Origin: Shewanella oncorhynchi
GTDB taxonomy: Bacteria; Pseudomonadota; Gammaproteobacteria; Enterobacterales; Shewanellaceae
Length of the DNA: 64,000 bases
Reading direction: 5' to 3'
NCBI RefSeq assembly: GCF_012584455.1
Contig: NZ_JABAEB010000009.1
Coordinates: 157,623 to 221,622, forward strand
The notes beneath the pieces were generated by a model. That model did no database searches. It saw only the letters and a program-made list of their open reading frames with translations, and was not told where the DNA came from. The position numbers and the translations under genes are program-made. Below are positions 57,450 to 64,000 of the stretch, in pieces. The stretch's first letter is position 1, and each line of letters begins with the position of its first letter.

Positions 57450-57757
57450 AAATCAAGAGTAATTTCGCTATCAGTATTGACTTTTATGATTTTTAATTTC
57501 CGCTGATTATTTGATGAGTGCATTTTATGCTTAAAATTAATGTGATACATTTTTGTTTTTCTATTTTTTAGATAAAAGTGAGTAATGCTTTCTCATTTAA
57601 ATTTTTAATTAATGGTAGGGGCTGCTATTTCCTTCTTGATTTTTTCTTAAGATAAAAGCCAATTTCATGACTCACACATTTAGCTGTTCTGTGTGAGTAC
57701 ACTCCCAACCTGTACCATCAAGAGGATACAGGATTATTAAATTGTAGAGACTTATAA
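57450..57757. other. Gap between the tip-like paralogues
   Basis: The first roughly 190 bp are AT-rich without a gene. The rest is the second copy of the duplicated leader (57645-57757), which may carry an extra promoter or translational control element. No terminator with a strong stem was seen. Confidence 0.5.
57645..57757 (+). repeat. Duplicated leader, copy 2
   Basis: Near-identical to 56148-56261. Here the hairpin is stronger: actcacaca (57670-57678) pairs perfectly with tgtgtgagt (57690-57698) around an 11-nt loop. There is no T-run, so it is not an ordinary terminator; it may be a regulatory RNA element or operator. Confidence 0.85.
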
Positions 57758-58954
57758 ATGATAGTAAATAATTCACGAGCATTATCAGATACGCTAGATT
57801 TTGAACAAAAAAGTTCATCTTTGACTGATGCCGATAAAAAAAATCTAAATGATATTGAACAGTCAATTAAGTCTGCCTCCCAGCAAGAAGAAAAATTAAA
57901 TAAAGCTCTGCCATTTACTAAGAGTGAGCCATCTCCATTTCAGACACTTGCTACTTTTGCTGCCCATCAGAAAGACATTGTACGTTCAATGGTTGGCCTG
58001 AGCTCTGAAAGCGCGATAGCCTCTGCTTTGGCGGGAAGCATTGAAGCCTATGGAAGTCAATTAGACATCGTTAATAAGTGGACCAGTGGTGGAAAACCTG
58101 CATTCGAGGCCGCCATTATGCAGATGTTTACTGCTATGAAAGAGGGCGGGATTAACGGAATTGAGTACGAGAACATGTTCCAACTGGTGCTGCTCGATGT
58201 GTTGAGTAATAGTAAAGAGTACGGTTTAGAAGACGCTAACTTCTTGAATGAATTGGGGACTCTACTGGAAAAAACTGGTAGTGGCAGTCATACCAATTGG
58301 AATTTTACCCCTGAGCAATTGGGGGCGAAGGTCAATAATGTTTGGAGTACTCTGAATAGTGCGATTCAGGGGGGGAAAATTCCAACGGATAGCATTGCTT
58401 ACCAAGCTATGTCAGCTATGAGTGGCGGCAATATTTCATCGACGACGCCCACAGAGTTATCGCGTCGCTTTACCTCATCTGTGTATAACGATCCCAATGC
58501 CGGCGGCTGGATCACCAGCGGCCTTAACGATATTAGCCCTATGGCAAGAATTGTGTTGCTGAGCGCGTTAAATGGTGATCAAACAGTATCGGCAGCCGAG
58601 GTCGAGACCATTCTCAATGGCAGTAAAGCAGAGGTTGATAATTTACTCACTAAATTAGCCAGTATGGATGCGATGGCGTACTTATTTAGTGCTAAGTGTC
58701 CTGGTTGGCAGAATTCGTCGGACACCAGTAAGCCTTTGCCACCAGGAGTGACTCAGGCCTTCGATTATGACGGGACGATTCAGGCTCAATATTTAACGGA
58801 TCTTTATAAGAACTTCTCACCCAGACAACTTACTGATGAAGATATTAAAGAAATTAACCGTATCGGCGATCAAGTCAAAATGATCCAGCAGACCCTTAAG
58901 TATTGGTTACAAATTTGTCGGGATGAACAGTTAGCCGTCGCCCGTAATATCTAA
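57758..58954 (+). CDS. Tip-like hydrophilic T3SS protein, paralogue 2
   Basis: 398 aa. It shares its ends with the 56262 gene, but its middle (about residues 99-350) is unrelated at a glance (GGINGIEYENMFQLVLLDVL, GGWITSGLNDISPMARIVLL). Its central and 3' DNA looks more GC-rich than the 5' end, suggesting the middle came from another source or diverged while the ends were kept alike. It ends RDEQLAVARNI. Same role expected as paralogue 1, possibly with a different exposed surface. Confidence 0.55.
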   Translation: MIVNNSRALSDTLDFEQKSSSLTDADKKNLNDIEQSIKSASQQEEKLNKALPFTKSEPSPFQTLATFAAHQKDIVRSMVGLSSESAIASALAGSIEAYGSQLDIVNKWTSGGKPAFEAAIMQMFTAMKEGGINGIEYENMFQLVLLDVLSNSKEYGLEDANFLNELGTLLEKTGSGSHTNWNFTPEQLGAKVNNVWSTLNSAIQGGKIPTDSIAYQAMSAMSGGNISSTTPTELSRRFTSSVYNDPNAGGWITSGLNDISPMARIVLLSALNGDQTVSAAEVETILNGSKAEVDNLLTKLASMDAMAYLFSAKCPGWQNSSDTSKPLPPGVTQAFDYDGTIQAQYLTDLYKNFSPRQLTDEDIKEINRIGDQVKMIQQTLKYWLQICRDEQLAVARNI

Positions 58955-59103
58955 ATGGTGATGCTAGTAGCAAATAGAAGGGCATGGTAGCACTGGGAAC
59001 ATGCCGCTCGCATCGCGAGAATTTAGATGTGCAAGCTCACTTCAGTAACTCTGATAGTGAGTGCGCATCTATTCCCAGTATCGTCACATGAAAGGAAATA
59101 ACT

Positions 59104-60147
59104 ATGAGTACATTCATGATTACCGTCGCTGCGCCAAGCATTATTGGCACTGTCGATGAACAGAGCCAGAGTGTTCAACGCCAAAGTACAGCTGCGACAG
59201 AATCGGCTAGGCCGAATCAACCTTTACCAGGCAATACGATTGGTGTGTCCGATAGTCAGCTCTGGCGTATGGTGCAAGAGAGTATGAAATTGGCCGCTGA
59301 AGCGTTTTCTGGTACCGGTAAAGAAAACTCTGAAGCGAAAAAAACACTGATAGATATTCAAAAAAATGCTCAGATCGATGCGCTTAAAGAGCGTATGGCG
59401 CAGATTGAAGAACAGAAGCAAGCCCAAAAGAGCCAAGGCATTTGGGGCAAGATTGCTATGGGATTAGGTTTTCTTGCGGCAATTATAATGGCGCCATTCA
59501 ATCCTGTTATGGCTGCAGTGATGATTGGTTTCATGATTGCTTCGATCGTATTGCCTAAAATTGTCGATAAGATTATGGAAGCCGCAGGTGTCTCTGAAGA
59601 GATCAGGGGCTATGTATCAATGGGATTAGAGATTGCTATTGGCATTATCAGTATGGTGGTCAGTTTCAATCCAGGGAACATGATGGCGACTGCGGGTAAG
59701 GCCGTTGCGAGTGGGGCTGCAAAAGTAGCAACTATGGTTGATAAAGCTGTCGACGCAGTTAAAACATTGAAGTCATTCAGCACTATATCGACAAAAATTC
59801 AGGGTATGGTCAACAAAGTTATGAAGTTGATTCAGCCTTTGCTCGATAAGATTAAGTCATTTGCAAGTGGTGGCGAAAAGCTGACCTCAAAGATTGCTCA
59901 AGCAAGTTCGGTTACTTCAAATGCAACTTCAGTCGTGAGTAGCGGTTACGCGATTAAGTCTGCCGACATTACAAAAGATCTTGAAATTGCTAAAGCAAAC
60001 CAAGAGGAGTTGGAAACACGTATCCAGCAAATCTTGACCATGCTTAATCAGGCGTTGCGTGCGGTAAGCCATGCTTTTGAATCACTTTTTAAAGTTAATA
60101 GTGATCAGCGCGAATACAACGACAAGATTATTTCAATCAATATGTAA
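59104..60147 (+). CDS. sctE: Putative T3SS major translocator (SseC/YopB-like)
   Basis: 347 aa. Amphipathic coiled-coil region about residues 66-108 (KENSEAKKTLIDIQKNAQID), then hydrophobic segments about 118-150 (GLGFLAAIIMAPFNPVMAAV) and 173-188 (MGLEIAIGIISMVVSF). A helical C-terminus follows. This layout fits the pore-forming translocators. An aaaggaaa site precedes the ATG. Confidence 0.82.
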   Translation: MSTFMITVAAPSIIGTVDEQSQSVQRQSTAATESARPNQPLPGNTIGVSDSQLWRMVQESMKLAAEAFSGTGKENSEAKKTLIDIQKNAQIDALKERMAQIEEQKQAQKSQGIWGKIAMGLGFLAAIIMAPFNPVMAAVMIGFMIASIVLPKIVDKIMEAAGVSEEIRGYVSMGLEIAIGIISMVVSFNPGNMMATAGKAVASGAAKVATMVDKAVDAVKTLKSFSTISTKIQGMVNKVMKLIQPLLDKIKSFASGGEKLTSKIAQASSVTSNATSVVSSGYAIKSADITKDLEIAKANQEELETRIQQILTMLNQALRAVSHAFESLFKVNSDQREYNDKIISINM

Positions 60148-60161
60148 GAGGAAGTTAATTT

Positions 60162-60968
60162 ATGAATTTAGTACAAATGAGTGCACTGTCGCTACCATCG
60201 ACAAAATCTGAAGAGACTTCTTCTGTTAATAATTTCAAGCCGATAGATCAAAAAGCATGGGGCAGTTATGAAAACTCATTGAAAGAGGCCAACAAAGGCT
60301 CGGTATCAATGGCTGATTTACTGGCACTTTTAGCACAAATTATCGAGTCGTCTCAACAGGTTCGCGCTCAAGTGATGAAGAATCGCATTGGTGAAGCTGT
60401 TGCTACGTCAGAGTTGGCGACTATGCTCGCGCAAGATAAATCTCAAGATGCCAAATTACGCTTCGGTATTACCTTAGCGTCATCTGTGGTTAACATGGGA
60501 ATGACAACTGCAGCAACTGTTCGAATTGGCCAAACTAAAACGCTGAAGGATAAACACTTATCCAAAATGGGCGACCGAGGGGCTGCGGATACAGGAGGAG
60601 TCAAGTTATTAAAAACGACGGATCTTGAGTCTGGTAAAGTCACTAATGTTGATAAGTCTCCTAAAGTCTCAGATCTAACAGCAAAAGAGCTTAATCAATA
60701 CAGTGCTAATCTTCAGCAGCAGCGTACTGCCAAGTACAACTCTGTCACTCAAATGGGTGGAATGGCTGATGGTATGGTTGGCAATGCAAACGAAATTCAA
60801 AATGCTGAACAGGTGAAAGTACAAGAAGAGACTCAAGCGAGCAAAGACTTGAAAGAGAAGTTTGATGCTCAGCTTGATCAATATATTCAAGATCTGACTG
60901 CTGAAGCGGTGAAGTTAAATGAGATCCTTGAAGCTGTAGCGAAAGCGAGTTTAGTGACTAACCGATAA
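60162..60968 (+). CDS. sctB: Putative T3SS minor translocator (YopD/SseD-like)
   Basis: 268 aa with a single hydrophobic segment (about residues 101-120, GITLASSVVNMGMTTAATV) and a C-terminal helical part. It directly follows the sctE-like gene by 14 bp. Together they should form the translocon pore in the host membrane. Confidence 0.75.
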   Translation: MNLVQMSALSLPSTKSEETSSVNNFKPIDQKAWGSYENSLKEANKGSVSMADLLALLAQIIESSQQVRAQVMKNRIGEAVATSELATMLAQDKSQDAKLRFGITLASSVVNMGMTTAATVRIGQTKTLKDKHLSKMGDRGAADTGGVKLLKTTDLESGKVTNVDKSPKVSDLTAKELNQYSANLQQQRTAKYNSVTQMGGMADGMVGNANEIQNAEQVKVQEETQASKDLKEKFDAQLDQYIQDLTAEAVKLNEILEAVAKASLVTNR

Positions 60969-60975
60969 TACGGAG

Positions 60976-60999
60976 CAGAGCGAGCCTAAGCTCGCTCTG
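60976..60999 (+). promoter_or_regulatory. Strong hairpin between sctB and the next gene
   Basis: cagagcgagc (60976-60985) pairs perfectly with gctcgctctg (60990-60999) around ctaa, a 10-bp GC-rich stem only 7 bp before the next ATG. No T-run follows, so it is more likely a translational or mRNA-stability element than a terminator. Confidence 0.7.
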
Positions 61000-61006
61000 A
61001 TTAACT

Positions 61007-61513
61007 ATGCTTCGACCCGTTTCTTTTGCCGTGACACAACGCACCGAAAAAATTTCGGATATTAACCGAACTCAAAAGGCTGGTGACCACCGCCAGCCTC
61101 GCCGAGTAAAAGATATAAAGCAAGTCGACAAGCGAACTAAAAAATATCCTCGTCTGTTCCGGGTTAAACGTAAAAATTTAACATTGGATCAGCAAAGGCA
61201 ATTTGCTCGACAGCTTAATAGCTATCAGCTCAAGGCGTTACGCGATTGGCAAGGTTTCTCTGATAATTTACTCGATGTTAAATCATTAAATGATGCTCAA
61301 CTTTGGATATTACATGCGGCAGAGCACTGTGAGCACTTATATCCATTAACGTTAAGAAAGCAACTTAAAAAATATATTGCAGATGTTAAGTCCTCCGCAG
61401 GGAATATGGATGCGAATAGCAGCACGGTGCAGCAACTTGTCGCTTATGAACATAATTTAGATGGTTTACTGTCATTATTGGCTTTATGCCGCCGTTACTA
61501 TATTCAAGAGTAA
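61007..61513 (+). CDS. Hypothetical basic T3SS-operon protein
   Basis: 168 aa, strongly basic N-terminal 60 residues (KAGDHRQPRRVKDIKQVDKR) then a helical body (NLTLDQQRQFARQLNSYQLK, LLSLLALCRRYYIQE). No family recognised. No clear ribosome site precedes the ATG because of the hairpin. By position it could be a gatekeeper fragment or another accessory cytosolic factor. Confidence 0.55.
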   Translation: MLRPVSFAVTQRTEKISDINRTQKAGDHRQPRRVKDIKQVDKRTKKYPRLFRVKRKNLTLDQQRQFARQLNSYQLKALRDWQGFSDNLLDVKSLNDAQLWILHAAEHCEHLYPLTLRKQLKKYIADVKSSAGNMDANSSTVQQLVAYEHNLDGLLSLLALCRRYYIQE

Positions 61514-61520
61514 AGTATAA

Positions 61521-61940
61521 ATGCCTAAAAATAATCGCCATATTCGTATCTCGCATTGTCATTTACAGGGTAAAACACTTGATCCTTATCAGTTATTAAA
61601 GGCTAAGTCAGAACGGCTTAGTTGGAATAGATTATCTGATGTGGAGATATATGCCGATAAACAAGCGGTAATCGAATGGTTTGCTATGTTGCGCGATTAT
61701 TCTGAAACAACAGTTAAAGCGATTGTGGTAGAAGGGATACTAGATAGTCAATTTCATAAAATTACCTTTATTTTAACATTAGTACAAAGTGTTGATTTTG
61801 AAGAGGTGACTTCGAAAGATGCTTATCAACAGCTTTATGACTTTGTTTGCAAAACACCTGCTGGAATACGTGATTGGATCGATGATATAGATTTTAAAAT
61901 GAGTATGGATGTATTAGCACTGTTATCTAGGAATCGGTGA
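61521..61940 (+). CDS. Hypothetical T3SS-operon protein
   Basis: 139 aa, soluble, starting 8 bp after the previous gene. Recognisable only as a small helical protein (LLKAKSERLSWNRLSDVEIY, KTPAGIRDWIDDIDFKMSMD). Could be a cytosolic adapter or chaperone. Family not recognised. Confidence 0.5.
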   Translation: MPKNNRHIRISHCHLQGKTLDPYQLLKAKSERLSWNRLSDVEIYADKQAVIEWFAMLRDYSETTVKAIVVEGILDSQFHKITFILTLVQSVDFEEVTSKDAYQQLYDFVCKTPAGIRDWIDDIDFKMSMDVLALLSRNR

Positions 61941-61945
61941 AATAT

Positions 61946-62512
61946 ATGAAACAAGAGTGCGTCACTCTCATGCCAAAATATGAGATGAAACCAGCAATGT
62001 ACCGAGCAGTTAATCAGATTGCTGGGACAACTTTTAATAATCAAGAGATTAGAGTTGATGTGGGGGCTGTATGTCATCGATTTCAGCAGCAGGATTTCAT
62101 ATTACTCAGCTTAAAGCATGTTGGTATCGAGGCTGAACTATATGTTTCTTTATGCGAAGCAGGCAGGTTGCTCGGTTTAGATGTGAACCATCTCGAACAG
62201 AATTACTTATCCTATGTAATCACTCAAGTCTTAAGCCAGTATGGATTAGCGTTTAAGTCATATCCTGAGATGGATATAGATGAGTTGCCTCTGTTAATGA
62301 GTTGCCAACTTATTATAGGAGATTTCAACATATCTGCATTGTTAAAAGTGGACACACTCAATATTGATGTTAACTATTTGAAAACTAGTTTATCTTCATT
62401 GCCGAAAACGTTAGTTCTGATGGCATCTTGTACTATGTTTAAAACTAGTCTTAGTGTTGAAGAAATATTGTCGTTAACTAATAATGACCTTGTATTGGTT
62501 TGTCCAAAGTAA
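61946..62512 (+). CDS. Putative SctQ-like C-ring protein with SpoA-type end
   Basis: 188 aa from the ATG at 61946 (a GTG at 61937 overlapping the previous stop is an alternative). The C-terminal segment FKTSLSVEEILSLTNNDLVLV matches the SpoA/FliN strand-turn pattern that ends SctQ proteins. The body contains paired strands (LPLLMSCQLIIGDFNISALL). It is much shorter than YscQ (307 aa), so it may be a single-SpoA version or a partner subunit. Confidence 0.5.
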   Translation: MKQECVTLMPKYEMKPAMYRAVNQIAGTTFNNQEIRVDVGAVCHRFQQQDFILLSLKHVGIEAELYVSLCEAGRLLGLDVNHLEQNYLSYVITQVLSQYGLAFKSYPEMDIDELPLLMSCQLIIGDFNISALLKVDTLNIDVNYLKTSLSSLPKTLVLMASCTMFKTSLSVEEILSLTNNDLVLVCPK

Positions 62513-62812
62513 ATGAAACCTAGAACGTGTGACTACATTCAACAATTTTTACAGCGCCTCGAAAAAAATGAGAGTGTTATTTTTAGAGATTACCCAGACA
62601 ATCTATTGCTGCCAGTTTTTCCTTTTTTCCAGTTAATACATCTCGTTAACTTGGAGGCCGTTATTGATCTTATTTTACAATTTGAAATGGCCTCAAAAGG
62701 TGTATTTATTCGTGTTGATGGATTTCTTACTCTCACAATAGCTGAGCAAGATTATTCCGAAGATAATGTAAGACGGTTAAGCATTAATTTATTTGAAAAG
62801 ATGAGATTTTAA
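62513..62812 (+). CDS. Small hypothetical protein, possible chaperone of the following effector
   Basis: 99 aa, starting on the base after the previous stop. Alpha/beta composition (LEKNESVIFRDYPDNLLLP, GVFIRVDGFLTLTIAEQDYS). Its size, mixed fold and place immediately upstream of a large effector-like gene suggest a class I chaperone. Not recognised otherwise. Confidence 0.5.
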   Translation: MKPRTCDYIQQFLQRLEKNESVIFRDYPDNLLLPVFPFFQLIHLVNLEAVIDLILQFEMASKGVFIRVDGFLTLTIAEQDYSEDNVRRLSINLFEKMRF

Positions 62813-62813
62813 T

Positions 62814-64000
62814 ATGGCACTTAATCCAGCGTTGACTCGTAGTACTTCTATGCCAGAGTTATCACGTTTAGACTGTGAGGCTCTACCTAGGAATATAGCA
62901 CGATCTACCTCTTTATTGGACGTTAGAGCTCCAACACTTAGATCTGCGGAACCTCAAACTCCAGAGAGTGTATCTATTGCCTCTAGTATTTTGGAGACGG
63001 AAGAGCCTCATTCTAAAGCTAAGCCTAAAAAGATTAAAGAAAACACTAAAAAATCAAATAGAGTGAGCACAGATAAGAAGGCTAAGTTTCATTTAGCTGC
63101 TATCGCCGGTGCCGTAACAATTGGTACTGTGTTAGCTCCCTTCACCTTAGGATTTAGTTTATTACCGACGGTATTTGTGGTGATGTATGGTAATGCATCT
63201 GCGATAGCTATGTATGGTGGCTCACAATTTGTCGCTGGCGATAAAGAGAAGAAAAAAGCCCCGTTGGAGCCGCCTAAAGTTGATGCTCCCAAAGATTTAC
63301 CAACTAAGCGTCCTTTTCATTTGCCTCCCCTGGCCGATCTACCGGAACCTAAGCATACAGAAGATGTGACGGACAAAGATGCCGGACGGGGAGATACCTT
63401 TAATAACTGTTTTAATAACGTTAATAACTTTCATAACAGTTGGTATGTCTTTATTAACTCTCGCAAGGATCCTGACATAAATCTGGTTTCAGAAGATCAG
63501 GTTAAGACCCCTAACGAGTCGAGTGTTAATAATATCGGCACGCAAACAACTGATGCAACATCGATCGGACGGGTGACTTTGCCCTTTGCTGATGCTGCAG
63601 AAGTCATTGTTGTCGAGACGCCAGTTAAGGAGCGTCAAGAGCGATTAAAGACGTTAATATCTCAGTGCCAAGAGCAAGCAGATCCGCAGTTGGTAACCTT
63701 ATTCAATTTACTTCTAAGCGGGGATGATGCATGTGCTCAAATGGTCGAAATAAAAGGGAAAGATGGTTCTACAGCGTATGCTGTTATTCCTAATAGTGAA
63801 TCATTGGTTATTGATGAACGCGATCGTGCGACGGGATCCGATGTACCTAGGCCTTTAGCAGGTACAACAACGAAAACCACAACGCCAGTTGCGACGCAGA
63901 CGGATGATACACCTGCGACAGTGACGGGCAACGGTTCGCCATCGGTGGCGAATGTGACAGATGATGGCACGCAAACCGATGTGCCGACAGCCGTCGCAGA
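62814..64000 (+). CDS. Large effector-like protein with TQT motifs, runs off the window
   Basis: At least 395 residues, open from the ATG at 62814 to the window edge. Polar N-terminus (MALNPALTRSTSMPELSRLD), a hydrophobic region around residues 94-125 (AGAVTIGTVLAPFTLGFSLL), an Asn-rich patch (NNCFNNVNNFHNSWYVFINS), then low-complexity Thr/Asp/Val/Pro sequence with three TQT motifs (codons at 63540, 63894 and 63969). Position after translocators and small genes matches that of the long-repeat effector VopV of Vibrio T3SS2, as I remember it. The 3' part is missing, so repeats beyond 64,000 cannot be judged. Confidence 0.6.
   Translation, partial: MALNPALTRSTSMPELSRLDCEALPRNIARSTSLLDVRAPTLRSAEPQTPESVSIASSILETEEPHSKAKPKKIKENTKKSNRVSTDKKAKFHLAAIAGAVTIGTVLAPFTLGFSLLPTVFVVMYGNASAIAMYGGSQFVAGDKEKKKAPLEPPKVDAPKDLPTKRPFHLPPLADLPEPKHTEDVTDKDAGRGDTFNNCFNNVNNFHNSWYVFINSRKDPDINLVSEDQVKTPNESSVNNIGTQTTDATSIGRVTLPFADAAEVIVVETPVKERQERLKTLISQCQEQADPQLVTLFNLLLSGDDACAQMVEIKGKDGSTAYAVIPNSESLVIDERDRATGSDVPRPLAGTTTKTTTPVATQTDDTPATVTGNGSPSVANVTDDGTQTDVPTAVA

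Noticed and set aside
63089..63970. Minus-strand frames near the right end
   Set aside because: Antisense to the large effector gene, which is open to the window edge.

Overview
The window is a piece of a gammaproteobacterial chromosome, almost certainly Shewanella. This rests on the order of core genes (scs, cyo, cys, YgiW/two-component, peroxiredoxin, envZ-ompR), which I match from memory to Shewanella genomes. The species is not determined. No tRNA, rRNA, CRISPR array or intact insertion sequence was seen.

Left part, about 1-36,006 (housekeeping). A truncated LysR regulator diverges from a short-chain dehydrogenase. Next come a copper/redox thiol module (scsB-scsC-scsD) and, on the other strand, the cytochrome bo quinol oxidase operon cyoABCDE. 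Its CyoA carries an unusual Met/His-rich tail. These are followed by a MASE1-CHASE-PAS-GGDEF-EAL protein, the sulfate importer (sbp-cysT-cysW-cysA) with a YezD-like protein, a serine hydrolase, a DUF3300 protein, a PepSY/PhoPQ-like cluster, a choice-of-anchor surface protein, a peroxiredoxin, a YgiW-like OB-fold protein with a QseBC-like pair, a DUF5666 lipoprotein, a chemoreceptor and envZ-ompR.

Right part, about 36,300-64,000 (accessory, visibly AT-rich). This is most of a type III secretion system (T3SS) plus its effectors, placed directly upstream of ompR. First comes an effector block: an IQ-motif kinase, a VopL/VopF-like actin nucleator with WH2 and poly-proline motifs, a ToxR/VtrB-like membrane regulator, an unknown protein, a minimal kinase-like protein and a YopT-like C58 cysteine protease. 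The last two share the same N-terminal module. A long operon follows: needle sctF, sctR, sctT, a small protein, secretin sctC, ATPase sctN, stalk sctO, a repeat-filled protein in the sctP position, and sctS. Then come a chaperone with a caspase-fold-like effector, sctI, sctJ, a putative sctK and an SycD-type chaperone. Two tandem tip-like paralogues, the translocators sctE and sctB, several small proteins including an SpoA-like sctQ candidate, and a large effector running off the window end the region. sctU, sctV, sctD and sctL were not found here and probably lie beyond 64,000.

The gene order and the VopL-like and VtrB-like genes suggest kinship with Vibrio T3SS2. The shared effector N-termini, the tip duplication with a divergent middle, the 66-residue repeats in the sctP-position gene, the clan-CD-like effector and the TQT-motif effector are the features I consider most likely to be new. 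Functional calls rest on motif reading and context only; no database search was run.
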